A stretch of 25,275 bases of DNA. Source: a virus. Below the pieces are notes generated by a model. That model saw only the letters and a program-made list of their open reading frames with translations. It searched no databases and was not told the DNA's origin. Below, in pieces: positions 15,211-21,468 of this stretch (positions are counted from its first letter, which is position 1; each line of letters starts with the position of its first letter). The stretch is taken from positions 1 through 25,275 of IMG/VR virus record IMGVR_UViG_3300035190_000771. The stretch is one strand, 5' to 3'. The translations under genes were made by a program, and so were the position numbers.

Positions 15211-16614
15211 ATGCTTAATTCAAGCCAACGAAATACCTATTACCATTCACGGCTTCTTCACGACATTACCCCAACCGTGAGAGCCAGTGTATACGGCACA
15301 GACGGGAATAGCGATACCTACATCACAAATAAAATTTCAGTAGTCACTGCTCCTGCATTTGAACGAATATCTTCTAAATTTATCGAACTGAACGATGTAG
15401 AAGAACTAGCAGTTTCAGCGGAAGGACAAATTGCTGCTTTGGTGCAAACACCGGGCGACAACGGAAACCTTCTGTATCGCAGCCGTAAATACTTAAAAGT
15501 GGGTGGTTCGGAACTTGATGAATTCCGAAGTATTATTCTTCTGAATCCACGATCATATTTGACTAATGCAGTGTCAACCATTACAGGTTACACCGCAGGT
15601 AGCCCGTACACCATTGTGAACGGCACACTAACGCTCACGCTGCTGTCAGGAACGGCAGGAACTGCCCTACAAGCGGTTCTGCTGCCTCTTGATACGCCCA
15701 TAGACTACTCTGTGTCGTGGAACAAACCGTCTGAAGCGGCAGCAACAGGTTGGACGGCTGCTGGTGGCGACACAGAACCTGCAACAGAAGGCATAATCTG
15801 CACCGGATCGTGGAGCGGATCACGAGTTTCGTTTGACATCACTCCATTTTTGAATATTTGGGACTCACGCGGCAGTTCTTTGCTTGCCGTAATGATAAAA
15901 ACCACAGAAAACACTTCAGAAATTCTGCAATTCCACTCTTGGGAAAATGAAAACGCTCCAATCGGCGGCGGAAACCTGCTGAACTGCAAATTTTTGGCGG
16001 GTGGCGACAGTAATTCGGTGTCAACCGAAGGAATTCGTGTACTTGTCACAGTTGGAGACACCACAACGGTGACTTTAGCCGATGAAAGCCCCACAGCAGT
16101 ACAGCAGTGGAACTCTTTTGGTGCTGCAACAAGCACAGGAACCACTTTTTCACTGTTTTCTCCCGATACAGAACAGGGTGTTGCGCTTGGAACGGTGATT
16201 TGCACCCTGACCGACCGCGTTAGCAGTGCTGTGGGTTCGCCGCTTGTGGTGTCGGGCATATCTCTTCCTGCGGACATCACCGAATACTACACAACAGCCG
16301 AATTCAGCAGCACATCGCTCATCCCAACAGGCACAAGCATCATAGAACTCACCACGCCATCAGCGCAAACCGTGTCTGATGTAGCCGCGTTGATCGCAGA
16401 CCAAACACTTTTGGTGAATTACATTGCGGGGACAGCGACCAACAACGCGCACTCGTTCACCGTGAAGTTCACAGCAAACGAAACACTAAAACAAGATCGC
16501 GTTAGAATCTACACCAACGAGAACACCGTGTCTGAAAACAGAATTGGTCTGAACACTGAACTCCAAAGAGTGGCGAACCGACCAATTCTTACTACAGATA
16601 TTCTGTTGTCTTAA
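15211..16614 (+). CDS. Virion structural-type protein, function unknown
   Basis: A 467-residue protein from the ATG at 15211. The open frame extends 93 bases upstream into the previous gene, but that stretch is out of its coding frame and the ATG at 15211 has AGGG upstream. Composition is Thr/Ser/Gly/Val-rich. A segment around residues 165-260 (SVSWNKPSEAAATGWTAAGG, then SFDITPFLNIWDSRGSSLLA and ILQFHSWENENAP) resembles a beta-sandwich or jelly-roll binding domain. The C-terminus returns to charged residues (NETLKQDRVRIYTNENTVSE). Together with the preceding gene it forms a plus-strand pair, probably late virion proteins such as fibre or neck decoration. No specific homologue is recognised. 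Confidence 0.78.
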   Translation: MLNSSQRNTYYHSRLLHDITPTVRASVYGTDGNSDTYITNKISVVTAPAFERISSKFIELNDVEELAVSAEGQIAALVQTPGDNGNLLYRSRKYLKVGGSELDEFRSIILLNPRSYLTNAVSTITGYTAGSPYTIVNGTLTLTLLSGTAGTALQAVLLPLDTPIDYSVSWNKPSEAAATGWTAAGGDTEPATEGIICTGSWSGSRVSFDITPFLNIWDSRGSSLLAVMIKTTENTSEILQFHSWENENAPIGGGNLLNCKFLAGGDSNSVSTEGIRVLVTVGDTTTVTLADESPTAVQQWNSFGAATSTGTTFSLFSPDTEQGVALGTVICTLTDRVSSAVGSPLVVSGISLPADITEYYTTAEFSSTSLIPTGTSIIELTTPSAQTVSDVAALIADQTLLVNYIAGTATNNAHSFTVKFTANETLKQDRVRIYTNENTVSENRIGLNTELQRVANRPILTTDILLS

Positions 16615-16618
16615 TTGT

Positions 16619-16816
16619 TTAGGCTTCTACTGCCTCCCGCTTTCGCGGAAGATCTTTAGCCTTTACAGTCTTTGCCCGATTCAACCCATCGGCAAAGCCG
16701 TATGTTTTACCGTCTGCGTATCCCCTAGCGTATCCGTGTGCGTGAATTTTTAGGGTAGCCGCAGTGAAGGCGGCTACAGCCCCAATTCCGTAAAGAGTGA
16801 ATGATAGTGTTTCCAT
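16619..16816 (-). CDS. Small single-pass membrane protein
   Basis: A 65-residue protein with one hydrophobic segment at residues 4-22 (FTLYGIGAVAAFTAATL), then a soluble basic tail. The tail includes a tandem pattern HGYARGYADG / KTYGFADG, suggesting a duplicated short unit, and ends with several Lys/Arg. The ribosome site is ATAGGGT, weak. It converges with the plus-strand structural gene with a 4-base gap and lies downstream of the tRNA pair, so it may be read from the same transcript. It is too short and unspecific to assign to holins or spanins. Confidence 0.55.
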   Translation of the reverse strand: METLSFTLYGIGAVAAFTAATLKIHAHGYARGYADGKTYGFADGLNRAKTVKAKDLPRKREAVEA

Positions 16817-16859
16817 ACCCTATGTTCATTTGTGCTGTGCTTGAACGATTTGTTAACAA

Positions 16860-16941
16860 TGGGAGCGGAGGGATTCGAACCCCCGAAGGCGATGCCAACA
16901 GATTTACAGTCTGTCCTCGTTGTCCACTTGAGTACACTCCC
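16860..16941 (-). tRNA. tRNA-Tyr (GTA)
   Basis: Class II tRNA with a long variable arm. Acceptor GGGAGTG pairs with CGCTCCC; the anticodon stem ACAGA/TCTGT encloses CTGTAAA with anticodon GTA; the T arm has the TTCGAAT loop. Discriminator A; CCA is not encoded. Confidence 0.95.
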
Positions 16942-16951
16942 GACAATACAG

Positions 16952-17024
16952 TGATCCTGACGGGATTCGAACCCGTGTTCTCGCCGTGAAAGGGCGGTAT
17001 CCTAGCCAACTAGACGACAGGACC
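16952..17024 (-). tRNA. tRNA-Glu (TTC)
   Basis: Acceptor GGTCCTG pairs with CAGGATC (one G-U). The anticodon loop CTTTCAC gives TTC, and the T arm is ACGGG/CCCGT around TTCGAAT. The base of the anticodon stem has a C-A mismatch where E. coli has C-G. Discriminator A; no encoded CCA. It lies 10 bases upstream of tRNA-Tyr. Confidence 0.93.
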
Positions 17025-17056
17025 AAAAAAAACGGCGGCTTTTGAATGGAGCCGCC
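17025..17056 (-). terminator. Rho-independent terminator upstream of tRNA-Glu
   Basis: On the minus strand a perfect 7-bp stem GGCGGCT/AGCCGCC with a 9-base loop is followed by G and eight T. It ends transcripts coming from the lipoprotein region. The first tRNA base directly follows, so the tRNAs need readthrough or a promoter that I cannot see. Confidence 0.85.
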
Positions 17057-17125
17057 AAACCATTTCAGACGAGTGCAGTGTGCCACGGTACTCTGATACA
17101 CCGTGTGAAGAATCCCAATTGCTCT

Positions 17126-17290
17126 TCACGCTCCAAGCATTCCTCTCCTGCCAACCCAACTAGTGTCGTATGGGTGTATGCGTATGTACTTCTGGACTTT
17201 AACGGAGTATTTCTTGGCTTTTCCTGCTGTTCCGATGCTTATCAAGCGACCGTGATCTGTGGTAGCAGGAGGGATGGGCGCAATTACCAA
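17126..17290 (-). CDS. Possible small ORF or gene remnant, TTG start
   Basis: Fifty-four codons open from a TTG at 17290 to TGA at 17126. The translation looks protein-like (ATTDHGRLISIGTAGKAKKY then SVKVQKYIRIHPYDTSWVGR), with alternating strands and a basic patch. There is no clear ribosome site for the TTG. A good AAGGA plus ATG lies 19 bases upstream (17309) in another frame and stops after nine codons, so a single-base frameshift could have broken a slightly longer gene. It falls between the lipoprotein gene and the terminator, on the transcribed strand. An 85-codon frame on the opposite strand covers the same DNA but looks random. Weak call. Confidence 0.3.
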   Translation of the reverse strand: MVIAPIPPATTDHGRLISIGTAGKAKKYSVKVQKYIRIHPYDTSWVGRRGMLGA

Positions 17291-17321
17291 TATAAGTGAT
17301 TTAAATTAATCATGTGATTCC

Positions 17322-17621
17322 TTACCAAGCATTAGGGGTGACGAAACCACTCTGCGGATACGGAGGGCTTCCGCCAAATTGGGCAGCAGGAGCAACGCCG
17401 TTGTATCCAAATCCGTAACCATTGTATCCGTACTCACGCACATGAACCGACTGTTCAGCCGTGCCCGTGAAGTTCGGATTGTAGTTGTAACCCTTACTCT
17501 TGTTTTCGTAAACTTCCGTGGAACCATTGGTGTGATGCACGGTGCGAGTAATGTTAGTTTCCGTGGCGCAGCCAACAGCGGACAGGGAAACAGCGGTGAG
17601 AACGATTGCAGCGAAACGCAT
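17322..17621 (-). CDS. Predicted lipoprotein
   Basis: Ninety-nine residues from the ATG at 17621, chosen because AGGAG lies 9 bases upstream and it begins a clean signal peptide; a longer frame starts 36 bases upstream. The signal MRFAAIVLTAVSLSAVGC has a lipobox-like SAVGC with Cys18 as the lipidation site, though the -3 residue is Ala rather than the usual Leu. The mature part is Asn/Thr/Gly/Tyr-rich (HVREYGYNGYGFGYNG). It follows the secreted Gly/Tyr-rich protein by 37 bases and is probably co-transcribed from the promoter at 18163-18190. Phage lipoproteins often act in lysis (spanin subunit) or block superinfection; neither can be shown here. Confidence 0.72.
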   Translation of the reverse strand: MRFAAIVLTAVSLSAVGCATETNITRTVHHTNGSTEVYENKSKGYNYNPNFTGTAEQSVHVREYGYNGYGFGYNGVAPAAQFGGSPPYPQSGFVTPNAW

Positions 17622-17658
17622 TTCAAAATCTCCTAGAGTGCTTGTGTATGAAATCAAA

Positions 17659-18141
17659 TCACCAAACGATTGCGGCTTGCGGGCAGTACGCGGCAGGAGC
17701 GATCACCTGTGGAGCGTAGCACGGATTACCGTAGGTACCAGTAAAGGGGGAGTACGGAACCACGACAGGGGTAATTCCACCACCGTAGTACGGAATCACC
17801 ACAGGACCGTAGCAGCCGCCACCACCGTAGCCGTAGCCGCCGTAGCCGCCGTATCCACCACCGTAGTAACCACCACCGTAGCCGCCACCGTAGTAGCCGC
17901 CATTAGTGTTGGAGTAACCACCCACGCCAACGCCCCAACGAAAATCGTTGTTGGTAATGGTGCGAGTTCTGCTGATGGTGTTTCCGTCAGCACCTGTCTC
18001 GCTGAACTTGTCCTTGTACTTGCCGTAGGAACCACCGATTCCGATGTTCATACCGCTACCGCTGTTCGTCCACTGTGCAGACGCTGCGGTATTAATTGCG
18101 AAAGAAACCAAGACCACTGATCCGAGAGTATTAAAGTTCAT
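17659..18141 (-). CDS. Secreted glycine/tyrosine-rich repeat protein
   Basis: A 160-residue protein with an N-terminal signal peptide (hydrophobic VVLVSFAINTAASA, likely cut after ASA at residue 22) but no Lys/Arg in the n-region. Residues about 80-108 are an almost pure Gly/Tyr repeat (GGYYGGGYGGGYYGGGYGGY). The remainder is Asn/Thr/Ser-rich with three cysteines near the C-terminus. The product should be periplasmic or outer-surface. The ribosome site AAAGGAG is strong and a near-consensus sigma-70 promoter precedes it, so it can be made by the host polymerase early. Gly/Tyr-rich proteins occur in bacterial envelopes and could be a host-derived gene. Function is unknown. Confidence 0.78.
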   Translation of the reverse strand: MNFNTLGSVVLVSFAINTAASAQWTNSGSGMNIGIGGSYGKYKDKFSETGADGNTISRTRTITNNDFRWGVGVGGYSNTNGGYYGGGYGGGYYGGGYGGYGGYGYGGGGCYGPVVIPYYGGGITPVVVPYSPFTGTYGNPCYAPQVIAPAAYCPQAAIVW

Positions 18142-18162
18142 TACGAACTCCTTTCACGCACT

Positions 18163-18190
18163 ATTGTAACAGAACCATTCACCTTGTCAA
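18163..18190 (-). promoter_or_regulatory. Sigma-70-type promoter for secreted protein and lipoprotein
   Basis: On the minus strand TTGACA (18185-18190), a 16-base spacer and TACAAT (18163-18168) stand 22 bases before the ATG at 18141. Both boxes match the host consensus closely. The same layout recurs at 20487-20514 and 21891-21918. Confidence 0.85.
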
Positions 18191-18197
18191 TACACGA

Positions 18198-18326
18198 TCA
18201 CGATGATCGTTTATTTGATTTGGATGCACCCCGTGTGCGATCCACAGCATCACGCCGAATTTTTTCAACAGCATTTCGTAGCAATGAATTTTTCAATGCT
18301 TTTTGACTATTTGAATTTTTAGGCAT
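18198..18326 (-). CDS. Small basic peptide, 42 residues
   Basis: A 42-codon frame from ATG 18326 to TGA 18198 with an excellent ribosome site (TTGGAGGGCATA before ATG). The peptide is strongly basic and polar (KNSNSQKALKNSLLRNAVEK then IRRDAVDRTRGASKSNKRSS), with a likely amphipathic helix over residues 8-28 and a disordered tail. It begins 18 bases after the DUF3293-like gene stop and ends just before the sigma-70 promoter of the next unit, so it is the last gene of its transcript. It could bind nucleic acid or be a host-takeover peptide; no family is recognised. Confidence 0.6.
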   Translation of the reverse strand: MPKNSNSQKALKNSLLRNAVEKIRRDAVDRTRGASKSNKRSS

Positions 18327-18340
18327 TATGCCCTCCAACT

Positions 18341-18347
18341 TATTTAG
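18341..18347 (-). promoter_or_regulatory. CTAAATA motif overlapping a stop codon
   Basis: The minus strand reads CTAAATA across the TAA stop of the DUF3293-like gene, 14 bases before the ATG of the 42-residue gene, with the ribosome site between. It could be a late promoter with a very short leader, or a coincidence of stop-codon context. Confidence 0.25.
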
Positions 18348-19195
18348 GCATTTGCGTCAGACAAATCCTCGTAGATTGTGATCCACTTGGGGTCTTCATC
18401 GCGCCGTAGATACGCAGCCTTTGCAAAATTCCATTCTTCACGCTCTTGGATGCGGTATCCCTTGCGGTGTTTCTTAGAGAACTTCTTGGCAGAGGCTTCA
18501 TCATCAAAGTACTCGTAATTGCCTTGATCGTCCATGCCGCCCCAAACGCCACTAGAAGTCTTCCAGATGTCACCTGGACGGTGGCGTTGGGCAACCTTGG
18601 CTTCTGCTTCCTTGCCCTGCGCGGTCTGCTTGGCGGTGTCGGGCTGTACATTAAACACAAACTTCTTTTCGGCGTGTGCGCCCTTTTTGAGTTGCGAGAA
18701 GAAGTCTACAACCTTGTGCTTGGCAAGTTCAAGATTGTTCTGCCCCTCGCCCTTCTTGAAGCGCATCAGCACCTTGCCTACACCTGCTTCGTCATTGGTG
18801 CCAATGTAGTAGAAGTCCTGATCGTTCTTGTACATCACGGAGTGCTGACCGAATTGGCGACCCAAATCAATGATTTGCTTCTTTGTGATATTGGGAACCA
18901 AAATGCTTAATTCTTCATTGAAGCCTTCGTCGCCCTTGTATCCGCCGCGCAGTTCAATGTAGCCGTGACCCATTGCACGAATTGCCTTCTTGAGTTCATC
19001 GTGCTTGGCTAGATTCTCCTTGTCGGAGTTTGCACCACGGAACGCGCTCACAATACCAAAGTCCTTCTTGTCGTCTTCCACATATTGGAACACGCGGGAC
19101 AGTTTGGATTCAACCAAGGATACTTCCGTGATCGTCTTGTTGTTCAGCGATTCGCACAAGTCTTGAGCATTAAGATATTGGGTGAACTTTTTCAT
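18344..19195 (-). CDS. DUF3293-like protein
   Basis: A 283-residue protein. Residues about 43-135 (DFGIVSAFRGANSDKENLAK, then GHGYIELRGGYKGD, LSILVPNITKKQIIDLGRQF and GQHSVMYKNDQDFYYIGTN) follow the pattern I know as DUF3293: a short alpha/beta domain with a conserved Asn/Glu-rich start, a Gly-Tyr-x-Glu strand and a Gly-x-x-x-Gln-x-Ser/Ala-Val strand. The rest is Lys-rich, with a second small domain at about 205-265 (GDIWKTSSGVWGGMDDQGNY). Function is unknown. The ribosome site AAGGAG and a consensus T4 late promoter (19220-19227) precede it, so it is a late gene. The start overlaps the end of the deaminase gene by 26 bases. Confidence 0.78.
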   Translation of the reverse strand: MKKFTQYLNAQDLCESLNNKTITEVSLVESKLSRVFQYVEDDKKDFGIVSAFRGANSDKENLAKHDELKKAIRAMGHGYIELRGGYKGDEGFNEELSILVPNITKKQIIDLGRQFGQHSVMYKNDQDFYYIGTNDEAGVGKVLMRFKKGEGQNNLELAKHKVVDFFSQLKKGAHAEKKFVFNVQPDTAKQTAQGKEAEAKVAQRHRPGDIWKTSSGVWGGMDDQGNYEYFDDEASAKKFSKKHRKGYRIQEREEWNFAKAAYLRRDEDPKWITIYEDLSDANA

Positions 19196-19607
19196 ACAGT
19201 TTCTCCTTGGATGTTCCCATATTTATAGGAGTTAGTCCTTCCCCGTGCAGCATTACGCCTTCGTTGGTGGTGTACCAAATCTCTTCAAAACAGCCCACAC
19301 ACCACGGCATACACCGCGGACACGGACGCGCCATTCGCATCTGCCCAAACCGATTAAATCGAATATTAAACAGGATCATGCCTTTGGGCTTGCGATGCAG
19401 TTTCAAAAATGCATCAAGTTCGGAGTGCATTTCTCCAAACAGGTATCCGTGCTGCACTGCCATTGGATGGGTCTTGATGATGTTTGTGCCAATGGATTCA
19501 ATGCGCCCCTTGTACAGCACAATACTAATGTGCTTTTTTGGACGGGGAATGTCCAAACACAGGGGATACGCAATACCAAGCAAACGCTGAATCTGTTTTG
19601 CGTTCAT
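19170..19607 (-). CDS. Zinc-dependent deaminase-like protein (cytidine deaminase fold)
   Basis: A 145-residue protein. Residues 26-42 form the opening strands (HISIVLYKGRIESIGTN). H61-S-E63 (GEMHSELDAF) and P95-C96-x-x-C99 (ARPCPRCMPWCVGC) give the two zinc and catalytic motifs of the cytidine-deaminase superfamily; C103 and C106 add a further CxxC. The strand between them, MILFNIRFNRFGQMRM, matches the usual beta-3 strand. Substrate is not clear: a free nucleotide (dCMP-like) or a nucleic-acid base are both possible. The ATG lies only three bases beyond the T-run of a terminator and has no ribosome site, which is odd. The tail overlaps the next gene and contains its late promoter. Confidence 0.85.
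   Translation of the reverse strand: MNAKQIQRLLGIAYPLCLDIPRPKKHISIVLYKGRIESIGTNIIKTHPMAVQHGYLFGEMHSELDAFLKLHRKPKGMILFNIRFNRFGQMRMARPCPRCMPWCVGCFEEIWYTTNEGVMLHGEGLTPINMGTSKEKLYEKVHPIS
19220..19227 (-). promoter_or_regulatory. T4-type late promoter (TATAAATA)
   Basis: An exact TATAAATA on the minus strand, ending 25 bases before the ATG at 19195, with AAGGAG in the predicted leader. It lies inside the end of the deaminase gene and is the best late-promoter match in the window. Confidence 0.75.
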
Positions 19608-19610
19608 ATC

Positions 19611-19645
19611 AAAAACGGCTTACGGGATGTTTCACCCGTAAGCCG
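19611..19645 (-). terminator. Rho-independent terminator after the two-TM gene
   Basis: On the minus strand a perfect 11-bp stem CGGCTTACGGG/CCCGTAAGCCG with an 8-base loop is followed by TTTTT. It closes the transcript of the 130-residue membrane protein gene, directly before the deaminase ATG. Confidence 0.88.
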
Positions 19646-19655
19646 CGAGTAGGGG

Positions 19656-20048
19656 TCACTTCATCTTGCCGCACGGCACCGGAGAGCGGCACTCATCAAC
19701 AGTCTCGTCAAGACGGTCAATGGCAGTCCACAGAGCGCGAACACGCTCCTCGGAATCGCGCTCAACGGTTTCGTGAATGCTATCAATGCGCTGATTGATC
19801 TGATTGGAGTTTGTCCAATGCGAATCATTCACATCATTGATGTGTTCAGCAAGGGCTTCAATGGTCGCCTTCTGCTTGCCGATCACATAAAATGCGCCAG
19901 TCACACAGAAGAAACTATAGAAGCCAAGGAAAGCAACCACCGCGTTGGTGTCGCTTGCCTTACCAGTGAAACCCAAAAGAGCCGCACCACCAAAGCCAAC
20001 CATTGAAATGGCGGCATACGAAACAAACACAGAAGTCTTGTTGTTCAT
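19656..20048 (-). CDS. Two-TM membrane protein with C-terminal coiled coil
   Basis: A 130-residue protein. Two hydrophobic segments at residues about 7-28 (FVSYAAISMVGFGGAALLGF) and 36-57 (AVVAFLGFYSFFCVTGAFYV) form a hairpin. A predicted coiled coil follows at about 60-118 (INQRIDSIHETVERDSEERV), and the tail has two cysteines. The layout resembles small phage membrane proteins of holin or superinfection-exclusion type, but no motif fixes either. The ribosome site AAAAGGAAAG is strong. It stands alone between a hairpin at 20089-20121 and the terminator at 19611-19645. Confidence 0.75.
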   Translation of the reverse strand: MNNKTSVFVSYAAISMVGFGGAALLGFTGKASDTNAVVAFLGFYSFFCVTGAFYVIGKQKATIEALAEHINDVNDSHWTNSNQINQRIDSIHETVERDSEERVRALWTAIDRLDETVDECRSPVPCGKMK

Positions 20049-20088
20049 GTTCTTTCCTTTTTAAAATGAGTCACACAACTTACCCAAA

Positions 20089-20121
20089 GGGGTGGCTACG
20101 CCAATCGGTCGCAGCCACCCC
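20089..20121 (-). terminator. Stable hairpin, probable weak terminator
   Basis: A 12-bp stem GGGGTGGCTGCG/CGTAGCCACCCC, fully paired on the minus strand with one G-U; on the plus strand the same position is an A-C mismatch, so the minus-strand RNA is the selected form. It is followed by TTTGGG, a short T-run. It lies 30 bases after the 84-residue gene. Confidence 0.6.
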
Positions 20122-20150
20122 AAGGGCATCAGTTCCATCGGGAACTTGTA

Positions 20151-20405
20151 TTACGCAGACACAGACACCGAAGCGTCAGCCATGCCGCTGCCAAGACGCT
20201 TGCTCCAACGGGAGAGCAGAATGGCAACACCCTGCTCGGTGCAGCCGAAGGTGTAGGTGCGGCTGTCGTTCTCTTCCGAACGAGCGTTCTTCAGGGCAAT
20301 GTTCGTGCCGCTGATGCGCTTGGCAAAGCGGTCGAACTTGCCGTCCGTGCTGTTGTCATAGAGGTCAACGGTCACGGCAACGGTGTAATTCTTACGGTTC
20401 TTCAT
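20151..20405 (-). CDS. Small protein of unknown function
   Basis: An 84-residue protein beginning MKNRKNYTVAVTVDLYDNST, with alternating strands then a charged helix-like middle (FDRFAKRISGTNIALKNARS) and a Ser/Ala tail. Composition suggests a compact soluble alpha/beta protein. It is preceded by a TTGGAG ribosome site and a 75-base leader from the sigma-70 promoter at 20487-20514, and closed by the hairpin at 20089-20121, so it is a single-gene early unit. No family is recognised. Confidence 0.7.
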   Translation of the reverse strand: MKNRKNYTVAVTVDLYDNSTDGKFDRFAKRISGTNIALKNARSEENDSRTYTFGCTEQGVAILLSRWSKRLGSGMADASVSVSA

Positions 20406-20486
20406 AGCAAAATCTCCAATACGAGCCTCTGAAAATTTACGCTTCGGATGTCGGCTCCAACCATCCTTCCGCGTTTCGATGTCTTA

Positions 20487-20514
20487 ATTGTAGCAGGTCT
20501 ACAGTGTATGTCAA
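20487..20514 (-). promoter_or_regulatory. Sigma-70-type promoter for 84-residue gene
   Basis: Minus strand TTGACA (20509-20514), 16-base spacer, TACAAT (20487-20492), identical boxes to the promoter at 18163-18190. The leader to ATG 20405 is about 75 bases and contains a GGATG/CATCC hairpin. Confidence 0.85.
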
Positions 20515-20548
20515 CCCCTACGGAGCATTTTCTATTATTTGATTGTGA

Positions 20549-21043
20549 TCACCAACGAAAATATTGAGCAGCCACAGCCACACACAAAGCAACCACACCA
20601 ACTACAACAGAAAACACTACTCCAAAAATTAGCGGATGTGAAAATGAAAAATCCGTAATCACTGTAATTGGGTCGTGCTTCTTCCAATACACCTTGGCAT
20701 CATCCAACTTGAAATTAATCCATTCCCAAGCGGAATCAATAAAATTCTTGTTGACTTTAGTATATTCCACGGGGGGTGAAAAAATATACGAATGCGTGTA
20801 CGGGCGAACCTCTTCCGCAGGAGGGGTAACTGTCTGCGTTTCGCCAAGGAACTCTTCGGCGGTTCCTTCGCGCCAAACAGTATTGATAGCGGGTTCGGTG
20901 GTCACGACAACCTTGGGCTTCTGTGTGCGGGGCTTGCGAGGCTTGGGCGCATCGGTGTTGCCAAGACGCTCGTTGCGTTCATCAAGGGTGGCGCGAGTTG
21001 TGCGTTTGCTGACGGGCTTCTTTGTGATCTTCTTCTTTGCCAT
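20549..21043 (-). CDS. C-terminally anchored membrane protein with basic N-terminus
   Basis: A 164-residue protein. Residues 1-45 are Lys/Arg/Pro-rich and probably disordered (KKKITKKPVSKRTTRATLDE). The middle is acidic and aromatic (FIDSAWEWINFKLDDAKVYW). A single long hydrophobic segment closes the protein at about 137-160 (LIFGVVFSVVVGVVALCVAV) before AAQYFRW. The layout puts the N-terminal part in the cytoplasm. It has an AAAGGAAAC ribosome site and lies directly after tRNA-Lys, probably on the transcript from 21891-21918. Function is unknown; the basic domain could contact nucleic acid at the membrane. Confidence 0.75.
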   Translation of the reverse strand: MAKKKITKKPVSKRTTRATLDERNERLGNTDAPKPRKPRTQKPKVVVTTEPAINTVWREGTAEEFLGETQTVTPPAEEVRPYTHSYIFSPPVEYTKVNKNFIDSAWEWINFKLDDAKVYWKKHDPITVITDFSFSHPLIFGVVFSVVVGVVALCVAVAAQYFRW

Positions 21044-21062
21044 TTGTGTTTCCTTTGTATCG

Positions 21063-21135
21063 TGCCTTGGGCGGGGGTCGAACCCGCGACTTAGAGATTA
21101 AAAGTCTCTTACTCTACCAACTGAGTTACCAAGGC
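21063..21135 (-). tRNA. tRNA-Lys (TTT)
   Basis: Acceptor GCCTTGG/CCAAGGC; D arm ACTC/GAGT; anticodon stem AGAGA/TCTCT around CTTTTAA with anticodon TTT; T arm GCGGG/CCCGC around TTCGACC. Discriminator A; no CCA. All arms are perfectly paired. Confidence 0.96.
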
Positions 21136-21141
21136 GATGTG

Positions 21142-21381
21142 TCAGTCAATACCGTCCCATAGTGTGGGAGTCTTGGACAACTCCATGATCTTCTGCTTGT
21201 GAAGCATTTCACCAAGCACTAGATGGAGTCGATCAATCAGATCTTCCACCTCGTCAATACTATATGTATCCACCTGTTCGGCAGTGTCCACGCCCTTGAT
21301 GTGCAGGGCAGGTTCATCGGGGTAGTGTGGATTAATTGTCATAAAGAAATCCATGTCGGTCTTTAGTTCTCGCTTGCTCAT
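21142..21381 (-). CDS. Small acidic protein of unknown function
   Basis: A 79-residue acidic protein (SIDEVEDLIDRLHLVLGEML). It has a short beta-rich start (DFFMTINPHYPDEPALHIKG) and a helical second half. The ribosome site AGGAGAAAC is good. It lies between tRNA-Gly and tRNA-Lys, with 6 bases to the latter, so its mRNA is freed by tRNA processing at both sides. No family is recognised. Confidence 0.7.
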   Translation of the reverse strand: MSKRELKTDMDFFMTINPHYPDEPALHIKGVDTAEQVDTYSIDEVEDLIDRLHLVLGEMLHKQKIMELSKTPTLWDGID

Positions 21382-21396
21382 GTGTGTTTCTCCTAA

Positions 21397-21468
21397 TGCG
21401 GATTGGGAGAATCGAACTCCCGTGACGGGTTTGGAAAACCCGCGTAATAGCCTCTATACGAAACCCGC
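21397..21468 (-). tRNA. tRNA-Gly (TCC)
   Basis: Acceptor GCGGGTT/AATCCGC; anticodon stem CGGGT/ACCCG around TTTCCAA with anticodon TCC; T arm GGGAG/CTCCC around TTCGATT. The 5' base follows the TAA of the zinc-finger gene with no gap. Discriminator A; no CCA. Confidence 0.95.

Noticed and set aside
15705-16280. 191-codon open frame antisense to the 467-residue gene
   Set aside because: It follows the codon structure of the plus-strand gene in mirror image, and has no promoter, ribosome site or recognisable motif.
17042-17299. 85-codon plus-strand frame between the tRNAs and lipoprotein gene
   Set aside because: Its start lies inside a minus-strand terminator hairpin and the translation looks random; the flanking transcripts run on the minus strand.
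17810-17900. Short direct repeats resembling a CRISPR array
   Set aside because: The repeats are codons of the Gly/Tyr-rich protein, in frame, with no constant-length spacers.
20402-20464. 20-codon leader peptide overlapping the start of the 84-residue gene
   Set aside because: The AAGG that could serve as ribosome site touches the ATG directly, too close for initiation; the overlap with the next start may be chance.
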